64,000 bases of DNA, taken from assembly GCF_016107575.1 (NCBI RefSeq), contig NZ_JABAST010000008.1, positions 1 through 64,000 of the forward strand. The letters are read 5' to 3'. Origin of the DNA: Psychrobacter faecalis (GTDB lineage Bacteria; Pseudomonadota; Gammaproteobacteria; Pseudomonadales; Moraxellaceae). Below the pieces are notes generated by a model, which saw only the letters and a program-made list of their open reading frames with translations, was not told the DNA's origin and did not search any database. A program made the position numbers and the translations under genes. Shown one piece after another: positions 8,788 to 18,266 of this stretch; within the stretch, counting starts at the first letter, position 1; each line of letters starts with the position of its first letter.

Positions 8788-9717
8788 ATGGCCGTTGATC
8801 TATTCAAAAAAATTGATAATACCGTGTTAGATCTCCAAGCCTCACAAAGCCAAACCTATGAAGGGTTGCTTGAAAAGCTAGCTCAGTTGTTACGCCATGA
8901 AGACTTACAGCCTTTTAATAAAATACTTACTAAAAATATTAATTTAGAACAATTTCTAGAGGCGAGCTATGCCACTCAGCAAGGAATGTTTGGCACTAGC
9001 AGACTACAGTGGACTGGTAACGATGAACAAGACCTGGGACTAAAGTATGCATTAGTTCAAAAACTAGGTGATGATACAAGTTATGCGTCAAATTTTGCAT
9101 ACGAATTTTTTAGTAGCCGCGACAATAAAATAATCTCCTCTATTCACAACTTAGTTAGAGGGCTAATAATTCCCTTTGTGCGCGACTACAAAGAATATGT
9201 TGCTTCAAATAGCAAAATAGAGCCTGAGCTTAAGACACATGATGCTAACGCTGTAGCTCAATTTAATAGAAAAGTATTTGTCGTTCATGGGCATGACGAT
9301 CATGCAAAAGAAATGATGGCGCGTTTTCTAGAAAAAAATGATTTTGAAGCTATTATTCTTCATGAACAGGCAAGTGGTAATAAAACGATTATTGAAAAAA
9401 TTGAGCATTATGCGGATGTGGGGTTTGCAATTATATTACTGACTCCAGATGATATGGGTAAATCGAAAGATGCAGATAATTATCAACCTCGAGCACGTCA
9501 AAATGTGATTCTAGAGTTAGGTTACTTTATGGGCAAACTCGGTCGGAACAGGGTATGTGCATTTAGATCAGGTGATTTAGAAATTCCGACAGATTTTAGC
9601 GGTGTTATTTGGAACCCATTAGATAATGCTGGTGCTTGGAAACAGTTACTATCAAAAGAGCTTAGTGAAGCAGGCTATGATTTAGACAGTAATAAGCTTT
9701 TAAAGTCCTTAGGGTAG
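8788..9717 (+). CDS. TIR-like nucleotide-binding protein (CAP12/Pycsar-effector type TIR domain)
   Basis: The 309-residue protein has an uncharacterised N-terminal half (1-155) and a C-terminal TIR-like domain (about 162-290). The domain begins VFVVHGHDDHAKE at 163-175, then HEQASGNKTIIEK at 192-204, LLTPDDMG at 217-224 and NVILELGYFMG at 239-249. This pattern is that of the predicted nucleotide-binding TIR-like family (Pfam CAP12/Pycsar effector TIR), whose members are proposed NAD-degrading defence effectors. I chose the ATG at 8788 because GAGGAG lies 8 nt upstream and because the restored small gene overlaps it; the frame is open further upstream without a good ribosome site. No cyclase gene for a cyclic nucleotide signal is adjacent, so the trigger is unknown. 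Confidence 0.85.
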   Translation: MAVDLFKKIDNTVLDLQASQSQTYEGLLEKLAQLLRHEDLQPFNKILTKNINLEQFLEASYATQQGMFGTSRLQWTGNDEQDLGLKYALVQKLGDDTSYASNFAYEFFSSRDNKIISSIHNLVRGLIIPFVRDYKEYVASNSKIEPELKTHDANAVAQFNRKVFVVHGHDDHAKEMMARFLEKNDFEAIILHEQASGNKTIIEKIEHYADVGFAIILLTPDDMGKSKDADNYQPRARQNVILELGYFMGKLGRNRVCAFRSGDLEIPTDFSGVIWNPLDNAGAWKQLLSKELSEAGYDLDSNKLLKSLG

Positions 9718-9854
9718 ATAAGTTTATCTCGAAAACAGGCTATCTAGATCCACTTTCTGGAACGGGTAGCTTATACAGTTTGCTATAGCTAAGTACTGAA
9801 GGCTATCTAAGTCTTTGCAGTTATCATTGGTACTCATCAACGGAGAGTCACGTA

Positions 9855-10475
9855 GTGAAAAGTACAGGTCACCATATAGCATACGAAGCATCTCTATCAA
9901 TTTCTGATGGTTATACAGGATTACAGAGTAGAGATGAGTATAACGCTGCTATTATGCATATCTTTGATTTGATAAAAGCTTCATATACCTTATTAATGAC
10001 TGACAGTGCAGCACCTTCGCTATTTTTATCTATTACTGTATTCGAAGAAATTGCTAAAGTTCACGCTGGGCACATGCGCTCAAGAGGAGAGCTAGAAACG
10101 AAGCAAAGAGTAAAGCGATCGAAAGACCCTCTCTTTAATCATGGCAAAAAGCATAGGATCTCTATCGACCCTTTATTTTTATCTTCTGAACGCTTATATA
10201 ACAGTATTGGTAAAGAGAGAGTTGAAGAGATAATAATGAACTATGAAACAGGGAAATACTCAGCTCTTAGAGAAAAGTCGTTGTATTTTAGTCGAACTAA
10301 TGAAGGTTTGCATATACCCTCTAAATTCATAAGCATTAATTTATCAGCTGAACACCTACTGATAGCTATTGAGCTATTTGGTGAATTATTTTGGGGTATG
10401 ACAGCTGTTGCTTCTATAGCAAGTGATGAAACTGATGCGATTTTTTTAAGAGTGACAAAAATACTCATTCAATGA
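9855..10475 (+). CDS. AbiV-like HEPN protein, probable abortive-infection protein
   Basis: This is a 206-residue helical protein starting at a GTG with GGAGAG upstream. The segment SLFLSITVFEEIAKVHAGHM resembles the EE-I-K helix of AbiV-family HEPN proteins, and REKSLYFS near residue 140 matches their second conserved stretch. AbiV of Lactococcus blocks phage by interfering with translation. HEPN families often act as ribonucleases, but I do not see a clear R-x4-6-H motif here, so catalysis is uncertain. It is convergent with tnsE (43 bp between the stop codons) and lies in the transposon cargo beside other defence genes, which supports a defence role. Confidence 0.65.
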   Translation: MKSTGHHIAYEASLSISDGYTGLQSRDEYNAAIMHIFDLIKASYTLLMTDSAAPSLFLSITVFEEIAKVHAGHMRSRGELETKQRVKRSKDPLFNHGKKHRISIDPLFLSSERLYNSIGKERVEEIIMNYETGKYSALREKSLYFSRTNEGLHIPSKFISINLSAEHLLIAIELFGELFWGMTAVASIASDETDAIFLRVTKILIQ

Positions 10476-10518
10476 AAATTATATAATTATGCTCGTTTTT
10501 TATATTAAGCATCCGCAA

Positions 10519-12087
10519 TCATTCAGCCAAACCTAGAACTGTATCCAATCGCTTTTGCCATCGTATAAAATCGTCACTACTTTCAGTAAGTTCGAGCATA
10601 CTTTTAGGATGGTTCAAGGTGTACACATCGTCAAATTTTTTTAAATAACTGGCCTTAGGCCAACGCAGTGATCTCTTAACAACTAAGCTCAGAAACTCAT
10701 CCATATGATCGTCCCAGTAATCTAAATCATTGATTTTTATTATTAAGGTCGATATTGGCTTAGAGTTGTCAGTAGTATCTATCTCTAAAATGACGAACTG
10801 AGAAGTGTCAGTTTTGACTCTTACTTCAAGTAAAGACCGTCTATTGCCGTCCATCGTTCTATGTAGCCTAGAGCGCCCAACAGCAGGTAAAAAATGTAGT
10901 TTTTCAGTACAGTCAGTCTTAGGTCGTTCTGATAGCCTCTTGATTAGTAGCTTAAAGGCTTCAAATCGTTGCATATACAGTTCTAAAACATCGCTGTCAT
11001 CCTCAAGCCCAGAGAAGTCTGCTTGGCATGCTGTGCCGTCAATTGTGGCCTCATCTGTACCAAGATCTAGTTCTACTAACTCTTCATAATCTTCAGTCTC
11101 TGCTCCTTGTGCGCCTGGAACTCTTTTTTTGACAACTTTTCGAGTTTCTATTGGAGTTGCAAAGCTAAAGGAAGTTGTTGGCACCTCTATCGTTTTCGGT
11201 TTAGTGTCAATATCTGCTTCTTGCTGATCATCAATAGTATCACTACTTACTGAACCATTTGGCTTAGCTACGTTACTTGTACCGCCGCCTCTCGTACCAG
11301 CTTTGAATTTCTCACTATAAAATGGCACTTTTTTGGGCAAAGAGGAGAGAATATTACTGATGCCTATAATTTCATGAACATAGTAATTGCCAGTATCCTT
11401 GTGCATCCAACCTCTAGTGTCTAGTGAGAGGTTATCAAGCCGTGGCGGACTAAATTTAAAGCACCATGTCTTCTTGTCTTCAGTTTCCTGAGCTTCTTCA
11501 ATAAAATTTTTGGCAATACTTTCATAGGAAGAACGCGCATTTTCATCTATTAGTATCCAAGCCAGTAAGCGTCTCTGTCCTTCGTGATCAAAAGTTTTTA
11601 AAGGTAGAGAGCTTATAGGCAAAACATTTACCAATACTGAATCATTTGGCATGTCTTGAATCCAAAACTCTCTATTGAGTAATCCGTGATCAATACAGTT
11701 TCGAGCAAGATAGGCATTATGAAAAAATAACACTCGTGCAAACTCAATCTGAGGTATATGGACTGTTACTGTTGACTCATCTGGTCTGATATAGTCAAAC
11801 ACAAAGGTATTACCGCCACTTTCTGAATCAATGCCTACTTGCCAATTAGCAGTAGAGACATTACTCAAAACAAATGGGTAGCCACCTTTACGAGACTGCC
11901 CATCTGAAGGGTTTATGACTCTTCTTTTCGCGAGAGCTGGTAGATTTGATAGTCTAGTATGTAATATTTGATTTTTCCTAGTGCTTGTTACGTATAGCTC
12001 AAGATTCCATGTCTTTAAGTGTTTAAACTTGAAAATATTAGCAACGTACATTATTTTCGAGTCTTCAGGGAAACCTTTAGCGATCAT
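10519..12087 (-). CDS. tnsE: Tn7-type transposition protein TnsE
   Basis: TnsE directs Tn7 into conjugating plasmids by binding the sliding clamp and 3' recessed ends on the lagging strand. The 522 residues are close to Tn7 TnsE (538). Recognisable segments include an N-terminal HIPQIEFARVLFFHNAYLARNC-type stretch near residue 130, the WCFKFSPPRLD segment near 205, and the conserved C-terminal core with PAVGRSRLHR (about 408-417) and the NHPKSMLEL tail. An acidic, low-complexity linker (about 260-375) separates the halves, as in Tn7. The start overlaps the tnsD stop by 4 bp. Its presence with tnsD predicts both site-specific and plasmid-directed pathways. Confidence 0.92.
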   Translation of the reverse strand: MIAKGFPEDSKIMYVANIFKFKHLKTWNLELYVTSTRKNQILHTRLSNLPALAKRRVINPSDGQSRKGGYPFVLSNVSTANWQVGIDSESGGNTFVFDYIRPDESTVTVHIPQIEFARVLFFHNAYLARNCIDHGLLNREFWIQDMPNDSVLVNVLPISSLPLKTFDHEGQRRLLAWILIDENARSSYESIAKNFIEEAQETEDKKTWCFKFSPPRLDNLSLDTRGWMHKDTGNYYVHEIIGISNILSSLPKKVPFYSEKFKAGTRGGGTSNVAKPNGSVSSDTIDDQQEADIDTKPKTIEVPTTSFSFATPIETRKVVKKRVPGAQGAETEDYEELVELDLGTDEATIDGTACQADFSGLEDDSDVLELYMQRFEAFKLLIKRLSERPKTDCTEKLHFLPAVGRSRLHRTMDGNRRSLLEVRVKTDTSQFVILEIDTTDNSKPISTLIIKINDLDYWDDHMDEFLSLVVKRSLRWPKASYLKKFDDVYTLNHPKSMLELTESSDDFIRWQKRLDTVLGLAE

Positions 12088-13631
12088 ATACTCACCTTGT
12101 TTATTCGCATATTTGTAATACTGTATGCATGCTCTAGAAACCTACTAGACTCAGGAGTAATTCGCTCATCACTCAATTTAGCCAGTCGTAATATCTCCCA
12201 GCGCTGTAAAGTTTGATTGTTCGATATACTATCAATTAATACCTGGCTTAACCGTCTTATTTGATAGTTACTAACGTCTTCACTATATCTATCCAAAAAT
12301 GCTGAGACTAGAGGCAGCTTATCTTGATTCTTTTCAATCATTGAGACTGAATCAGTTTGATTCATCCACCACTTTTTTGATTTACGAGGTAATGTTAAGT
12401 CGAAACATGTGTGATCGTTTATTTTGATCAAAGACCTCACAAACTCGTTATCTCGCTTTTGCCAATCTACAGTAAATCCTTTAGGTATGTGACGTTGATG
12501 GTAGTTTTTGTTTGTATTAATAAACCATGTCTTATCGTTACGATATAGCCATGCATAAAGAGCTTTATTAACTTTTCTAGCTTCTTTAATCGATTGGTGT
12601 TCTTTAATCAAGTCTAACCATAGGTTTCGATTTGACTTTATCAATTCACTGTCGGGCTTTATGGTATTTTTCGCTTTTGTAATTTTACCAGATAGGGTGG
12701 TTTTCTGGCTTTTCACCTGCATTATTATTTCTTCAAAAGTCCATTCTTGCTCCAATAATGAACTAATAGCGATAATATGTTCAAGATAACTGAACGATTT
12801 ACGATGTTTACGAAAAATACCGCGAAGCCAACCTGTTTCACTGTTAAGTCTATGAAGATTGTTCGTTTCCAATAACTCTAATGGCCATCTATTTTTTACC
12901 TTTTCTAGTATACGAAGGTGGTCGATATGTTTAGACCCTCTTATACAGTTACTAGATCGAGCTAAACCGTGGTAAAAAGCAGTCCACTGCTCAAAAGTCG
13001 GAGAAGATTGTTCAGCTAAGGATAAAAGCTCAGTTATTTTAGAAATGAGGAACCTATTATTTTCATTGACACTTCCTTGTGGATTTATATTACAGTTATG
13101 TGGAGTAGGGGCAATAAAATCATGACGGGAGTTAGGACGATATTCAACTGAAGAATCCGCTAATGATCCATGCTTGCTACAACAAGTTATGCCTGGAATT
13201 TGCCACATACGTGACCAATACCATTCACCATAATCTTTAAACTGCTCATTAAAACATTGTGGGCAGTAACGGATATATTTTACTGAGGGCAGTCTTGATG
13301 CATTATTCCCTATTGCTAAGTGAATAGCGCCTTGCGAATGATTAGCCATCCATCTCAAACATTCTTGTCGCCTAGACTCAGGGATAAAAGGAGCATACAA
13401 AGGAAAAAGCGTATGCTGGTATGCAATATAATTCAGATTAAAACGGTTATGAGGATAGTGATTCGCTATTTTAGATAAATGGCATGGCAAATCAACAGTT
13501 GCAACTACTCCTCTATCTTCAAAAACATCATCTAATAACTGCTTTGGACTAATCAATCCAGCTCTAATCTTATACCTAGCAACTGTGCTATAGATCAATT
13601 CTTGAGGGTATGGCATAGGAAGATTAATCAT
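12084..13631 (-). CDS. tnsD: Tn7-type target selector TnsD (TniQ family)
   Basis: TnsD binds the conserved 3' end of glmS and recruits TnsC, fixing the insertion point just downstream. The 515-residue length equals that of full TnsD proteins (Tn7: 508), much longer than the short TniQ of CRISPR-associated elements. The N-terminal PYPQELIYSTVARY motif and the zinc-binding CPQC (about 124-127) with a downstream CCSKH are typical. The start lies 1 bp after the tnsC stop codon, so translation is probably coupled. The element's actual location beyond glmS agrees with this gene being the targeting factor. Confidence 0.92.
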   Translation of the reverse strand: MINLPMPYPQELIYSTVARYKIRAGLISPKQLLDDVFEDRGVVATVDLPCHLSKIANHYPHNRFNLNYIAYQHTLFPLYAPFIPESRRQECLRWMANHSQGAIHLAIGNNASRLPSVKYIRYCPQCFNEQFKDYGEWYWSRMWQIPGITCCSKHGSLADSSVEYRPNSRHDFIAPTPHNCNINPQGSVNENNRFLISKITELLSLAEQSSPTFEQWTAFYHGLARSSNCIRGSKHIDHLRILEKVKNRWPLELLETNNLHRLNSETGWLRGIFRKHRKSFSYLEHIIAISSLLEQEWTFEEIIMQVKSQKTTLSGKITKAKNTIKPDSELIKSNRNLWLDLIKEHQSIKEARKVNKALYAWLYRNDKTWFINTNKNYHQRHIPKGFTVDWQKRDNEFVRSLIKINDHTCFDLTLPRKSKKWWMNQTDSVSMIEKNQDKLPLVSAFLDRYSEDVSNYQIRRLSQVLIDSISNNQTLQRWEILRLAKLSDERITPESSRFLEHAYSITNMRINKVSI

Positions 13632-13632
13632 A

Positions 13633-15354
13633 CTAACTCACCTTAGGTAGCCAGTCATTAATATCAAATATTAGCGATGTAAAATCTTTTAAGTGCTCAT
13701 AAAATGAATTATCTTTTTCCTTTTGAGTGAACTGATAACGTAAATCTTCAGAGTCAAGCGTATGCCAATCCTTTGGTTTGATATAATTCGATTTTTTGGT
13801 ACGATTAATCGTTTGAGAATCATCTTTTAAATTGCTGCTTCCAACTTTAACCTCTTTCGACCATTCTAAAATAATAGACATCAACTCGGGCATAGAGGCT
13901 TCAGGTAGCTCAGAAACTGCTTTTTTAACTGTAGGAACTAGTACAGGGGAGTCTTTCCCCATATCGACTAACATACGATGTAATCTAATGCTTAGTTCGC
14001 ACCCCTGATATTCTGATACCTCATCGAACTCAGACTTCTTTTGATGTAGCTTACTTTGGAGCTGCAGTAACTTTTTATCGATGTCGGGTATTACTAGATC
14101 TGAAAACTCGGCAATTTTATCTGCTCTACCAGATTGCAAGGCTTCTATCATAGGATGTATAGGTCTTAGATCTTCATCGTAAGTGGTCTGCAGTAGTTTA
14201 ACCGTAATACGTTCTATCCCTGAATCTATAGCTCTGAGCTGAGCTAGTACAAAAAGCTTAACTACGATATCTAAAATACCTTGTGACAGATCATACCAAC
14301 GACTTCTTACATCGTCAGATAAGACAACATCTGCTTTTCTCAACCATTGATACTTCCACAAATTATCCGTAAACCTGTTCCATTCAGATTTATATGTTTT
14401 GCCATCTGCTAAAACTATATTTGGTTCTTGTGCCATCTGCTCCCAAAAAACTGAGCCAAAACCTGCTCCACGTCGAGCTGATCTTAAGTCTCCTTCAAAT
14501 ATAAATCTAGCTTTTGGTGTTCCAACCATAACGACAGGAAGACCTACCGTATTTACTAGCGTCACAAAAAAATTCAACATTTTCTCAGCACCGCCAGACT
14601 TATTAACACTGAGATGTTGTATTTCGTCTATTACTAACAGTCCGATAGCATGGTGATTAGAAATCTGACGCATCAAATTCAATAAAGTTTCAATACTATG
14701 TCGTTTTAGCGCATACTTTTTTTCATAATTAGAGTCTAAAGCTTGGTCGATTGCTCTAAAAAAGTGAAGGCATAGGCTTTTAAGTGAGCCATCGTGTGGA
14801 CAATCTACTCTTAAGTAAACAATTTGAGTGAAGTTTAATTCTGAATGATAAATAACTTGAGGATAAGTTGATAGAATTTTATTAAGAGTGGTCGTTTTAC
14901 CACTACCTGAGCAGCCTATAAATGCCAAGCTACGAGCTGTAGAAGTCGCTGTAGGAAACCTAATCACATCGTCCTCACCAGACATTAAACGCTCATAGCC
15001 ATTTTGAAGATGAGTATTTAAAGAGCCGTCTTTAGGATTGCGTCCAACATACCCTTCACGAATCATTATTGATAACTTCTTCTCAAGATCAATATGACGG
15101 TTGATAGGCTGAAAAAACAGACCCATCATTTGAGATATCAAATGTGCTCTAATAGAAGAGGAAGCCTGACAGTAAGAATGATTGAGCTTTATACTACCTT
15201 TAAGTTTTTTGACCACTTGTTCTGGTTCTAGAATGTCAGGCAGTGCCTCAATAAAGGGGTTCCCTTTGTAAGAACCAAAGCTTTCTTTATAAACTGCATT
15301 AATTATTACTGTCTCCAACATTCTGTAATCAGTCATCTTCAGATAAAATATCAT
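13633..15354 (-). CDS. tnsC: Tn7-type AAA+ regulator TnsC
   Basis: TnsC is the ATP-dependent filament that connects the target selectors to the TnsAB transposase and confers target immunity. The 573-residue frame has Walker A GCSGSGKTT at 147-155 and Walker B LLVIDEIQHL at about 239-248, with the AAA+ segment SARRGAGFG further on. The frame overlaps tnsB by 26 bp. Several starts are possible: alignment by eye with Tn7 TnsC puts the natural start at residue 12 (ATG at 15321), while an ATG at 15336 overlaps the tnsB stop codon. The longest form is given here. Confidence 0.93.
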   Translation of the reverse strand: MIFYLKMTDYRMLETVIINAVYKESFGSYKGNPFIEALPDILEPEQVVKKLKGSIKLNHSYCQASSSIRAHLISQMMGLFFQPINRHIDLEKKLSIMIREGYVGRNPKDGSLNTHLQNGYERLMSGEDDVIRFPTATSTARSLAFIGCSGSGKTTTLNKILSTYPQVIYHSELNFTQIVYLRVDCPHDGSLKSLCLHFFRAIDQALDSNYEKKYALKRHSIETLLNLMRQISNHHAIGLLVIDEIQHLSVNKSGGAEKMLNFFVTLVNTVGLPVVMVGTPKARFIFEGDLRSARRGAGFGSVFWEQMAQEPNIVLADGKTYKSEWNRFTDNLWKYQWLRKADVVLSDDVRSRWYDLSQGILDIVVKLFVLAQLRAIDSGIERITVKLLQTTYDEDLRPIHPMIEALQSGRADKIAEFSDLVIPDIDKKLLQLQSKLHQKKSEFDEVSEYQGCELSIRLHRMLVDMGKDSPVLVPTVKKAVSELPEASMPELMSIILEWSKEVKVGSSNLKDDSQTINRTKKSNYIKPKDWHTLDSEDLRYQFTQKEKDNSFYEHLKDFTSLIFDINDWLPKVS

Positions 15355-17434
15355 GATAAACTGGGAACTTAAGCGCTAGCTCTTCATCATCCAGTTCACT
15401 TTGACTTCTCGTGCTTTTTTTGGTCGTAGGCAGTTGAATTAACTCACCTTTTTTAAACTTGCTTTTCTGCCTGTCCTGTCGCTCCTCATCTTTAGCTAAC
15501 CTTTTGTTATCATTGATATTAGCTAACTGAGCTGACTTGCTTTTAAATGCTGTTGGTTTAGCCTTCATAGCTTCTTTTATGATTTTTTCATTTTCTCGTT
15601 CAAGGGTTTCTAATGCGAAACTACTTTTAAGCTCTTGATTGGCAGCTGTTTTTTTCTGCTCTTCTTGTATTTGCCACACCTCCCAAAAACTACAGCCCTT
15701 AAACTCTCTTGATCTATCGGATAAATGGGCTTTCCAATAATTGAGGCTACCTTGTTCATAAAAGATAAAAATTGTATTTGCATCTAAAGGATCGTAAGCA
15801 ACTTTAATCGATTTAGGTCTATTGATTGTGTTTTTCCGATGAAGCCAGCCTTTTTCTCTTATTTCAGCACAAATATAGTAATTACCAAAGAGCTTGATAC
15901 CTAAATCTGAAATGCTGGCTTTTTTTTGAGGTAATAGCGCTATGTATAAAGCATCCGCTGAGACAGCACGAAGCCTACCTGTTCGATGTTGTAACCCCCA
16001 CTTCCATAATTCAATAGGAACTAGAGGTAAGTCAGATGGCATATCACTATCTCTATCATAGTGACTTAATTGATGAGCATTGTTATGCATCAAAATTGAA
16101 TTAATAAGAATTTTTTTTAAATCTGAAATTGTCAAAGCAGCATCTAATCGGTAGTCGTTGCCACCTTTTTTCTTCTCTTTAACCCCTGTGACTACTCCTG
16201 GCGCAAATGGTTTGAACTTTGCCTGCATGGTTTTAAAGTAACGCTCCACAATAGGCTTTAAGTCGCCACGATAAGGAGGGGTATTCTCTACTCGAACTGA
16301 AAAGCTTTTTTCCAAGGTCTCAATTTGATGACCTAGTAATTCTCCACGATCTGCGAGAATTGCATCTGGCAAGCCTATACATGGCCAATCGTCAGCTGTG
16401 ATATTAATACCATTATTTTTACAGTAACTTTGTTTATCCGCTACTGCCATCTCTAAGGCTTGAATACTCGTGGCATAGGAAGGGTTTTCAAATCCAATAT
16501 AAAAACCTGCTACCATGCGGCTAAACACATCTGTAACGAAGTAAATAACTGGACGACCTACAATACTCTGCCTATCTGAATCAGATACTAGATAAATATC
16601 TGCAATAGTAGCGTCGATCTCATAGCGTGAACCAGGGCCAAGAACTTGAGTGTTAACAGTCGAGCTTAACTGTCTCACATCTTTGTTATAACTGATTTTA
16701 TTATATCTGGCTTTGAGTTTTTGAACGGAAGTAAAGTTCTTGTCATAAAAGTATTTAAACTGCCAGATACTAGGAAAGTCCTCTTCTTTAACATCTGGAT
16801 TTAAAGAGCGATACATTGTTTTAAATTTTCGGTAAGCATAGACGACTGTATGCTTGCTATCGTTTAATAAGTACTTATTTATAGTGATTGAGAAGAGCCT
16901 TTCTACATCTTCATTAATAACGGCAGTAACCCCTTCCTTATAGAGCCTAGGCCTACCTAGCTCTTTATCTTTAGCAATACGCTTTTTTCCTTTCGCTCCA
17001 GAATTTTTATAGTTCGGAAGTAGAGCATTAGGTACTTGGCCTTTTTGCCAATACCTACGAAGTAACCGATATAGCGTTTGCTTTGTACTTCTTTTAGAGT
17101 CAACAATCTCATTAATGAAATTTGCACGTTCCTCTGGAAGGTAATATAAAGGGTGACTTACAATAGGCTTAATAAGCTCATAACTCTCATCTCGTTTTAA
17201 CTGAGCTTTACTGCCATCTTTTGGAGTTTGTAACAGTAAACTCTGATGAGGGTCGTCAGTGATATAACACACACCCTCTTCAATCAGATTCACTAGATCC
17301 TTCATAAGTACAAGTTCAGGCAATGCGGATGTACGATCAATCTCAATCCAAACAACTTGCTCTGGTAAAAGGCTTAGTATTCTATACGTTGAACCTTGAT
17401 TACTATAGACATCATTGATTCGCAACATATCCAA
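15329..17434 (-). CDS. tnsB: Tn7-type DDE transposase TnsB
   Basis: TnsB binds the end repeats, cuts the 3' ends and joins them to target DNA. The 701 residues are essentially Tn7 length (702). The DDE catalytic triad reads as D274 (YEIDATIAD), D362 (AILADRGELLG) and E397 (PIVERYFK), each one residue from the Tn7 positions 273, 361 and 396. N-terminal helix-turn-helix segments for end binding lie at about 100-200, and the basic C-terminal tail is where Tn7 TnsB contacts TnsC. It overlaps tnsA by 23 bp and tnsC by 26 bp. The triad is intact, so the transposase should be active. Confidence 0.95.
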   Translation of the reverse strand: MDMLRINDVYSNQGSTYRILSLLPEQVVWIEIDRTSALPELVLMKDLVNLIEEGVCYITDDPHQSLLLQTPKDGSKAQLKRDESYELIKPIVSHPLYYLPEERANFINEIVDSKRSTKQTLYRLLRRYWQKGQVPNALLPNYKNSGAKGKKRIAKDKELGRPRLYKEGVTAVINEDVERLFSITINKYLLNDSKHTVVYAYRKFKTMYRSLNPDVKEEDFPSIWQFKYFYDKNFTSVQKLKARYNKISYNKDVRQLSSTVNTQVLGPGSRYEIDATIADIYLVSDSDRQSIVGRPVIYFVTDVFSRMVAGFYIGFENPSYATSIQALEMAVADKQSYCKNNGINITADDWPCIGLPDAILADRGELLGHQIETLEKSFSVRVENTPPYRGDLKPIVERYFKTMQAKFKPFAPGVVTGVKEKKKGGNDYRLDAALTISDLKKILINSILMHNNAHQLSHYDRDSDMPSDLPLVPIELWKWGLQHRTGRLRAVSADALYIALLPQKKASISDLGIKLFGNYYICAEIREKGWLHRKNTINRPKSIKVAYDPLDANTIFIFYEQGSLNYWKAHLSDRSREFKGCSFWEVWQIQEEQKKTAANQELKSSFALETLERENEKIIKEAMKAKPTAFKSKSAQLANINDNKRLAKDEERQDRQKSKFKKGELIQLPTTKKSTRSQSELDDEELALKFPVYHDILSEDD

Positions 17435-18227
17435 GCTCCTCAGTCATTAAGTCCCAATAATGAGAGTTACTTATTTGAATGTCGCTACACTTTAGCTTTC
17501 TGAAGCCTATGCGAAGGTCGAATGTGAAGAACCTCAGCCCTAATAGCGTTCTCAACTCATTAAGCGAACTGCCTACCTCACTGAAATATGCAGTATCAAT
17601 ATCTTTGCACACAGCGATAATGCTTTTTTCAGGATATTTGGTAAATTCCTTAGCGTAAAAATTCAGACTGTCTTGAGTATCAACTGACCTATTTAGAGTA
17701 GTTTCTGGATATAGCCATTTAATGTTATTTTGAACGTCTATAGGTATGTCTTTTTCAGTGATTATCTGCCACGAAATGCCTTTAGAGTGCCAGTATCGAC
17801 GCTCTATCTCTAGTTTCTCTAGAGTTCTGGGCTTCATTAGATCTTTTGAATATTTTGCCTGCAAAACAAATTGGCTAAGCTCTTTATCAGAGCTCACAAC
17901 ATAAAAGTCTGATGTCATAACATGAGTATTGCCTCTAATAGCAGGATGCTTTACTTGCATATTCTCTGCAATCTGAAGGGTTTCATCAAATTTAAGAGGA
18001 AATTGCTCTCGAATATCTATTATTTCTTGACTCCATTCAAGAAATAGAAATGTTGCTAGCTCTAAATCAGACATTAAATGGTGAGTACGTCTTGTTTTGT
18101 GACCGAAAACCCTATGGGATCGACCTGACGACGATATATCAGATATTTTTATCCAAGGTTTGTACTCGGCAAACTCCCCCTGACCTCTACCTTCTTTAAG
18201 CCACTTTTCTTGTTTTTTTGAAAGCAT
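17412..18227 (-). CDS. tnsA: Tn7-type endonuclease TnsA
   Basis: TnsA cuts the 5' ends of the element, which makes transposition cut-and-paste rather than replicative. The 271-residue protein shows the KEGRGQG start motif, the SSGRSHR segment and the catalytic residues E56 (DLELA), D107 (MTSDFY) and K125 (LQAKYS). These correspond to Tn7 E63, D114 and K132 with a constant offset of seven. The ATG at 18227 comes 6 nt after the hairpin described separately; AGGGG in the 3' arm of that hairpin is the ribosome site. The protein is the first product of the tns operon. Confidence 0.95.
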   Translation of the reverse strand: MLSKKQEKWLKEGRGQGEFAEYKPWIKISDISSSGRSHRVFGHKTRRTHHLMSDLELATFLFLEWSQEIIDIREQFPLKFDETLQIAENMQVKHPAIRGNTHVMTSDFYVVSSDKELSQFVLQAKYSKDLMKPRTLEKLEIERRYWHSKGISWQIITEKDIPIDVQNNIKWLYPETTLNRSVDTQDSLNFYAKEFTKYPEKSIIAVCKDIDTAYFSEVGSSLNELRTLLGLRFFTFDLRIGFRKLKCSDIQISNSHYWDLMTEELGYVANQ

Positions 18228-18233
18228 AAAAAA

Positions 18234-18266
18234 CCCCTGCTAAAGTTATATAAACTTTAGCAGGGG
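18234..18266 (-). terminator. Hairpin with T-run directly before tnsA: terminator that also hides the ribosome site
   Basis: The arms 18234-18247 (CCCCTGCTAAAGTT) and 18253-18266 are perfect 14-bp reverse complements with a 5-nt loop. On the minus strand the hairpin is followed by six Ts and then the tnsA ATG, so it has the full form of an intrinsic terminator reading toward tnsA. The AGGGG ribosome site of tnsA is in the downstream arm. An RNA started upstream, for example from glmS, would contain both arms and either terminate or have its ribosome site paired. Confidence 0.8.
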
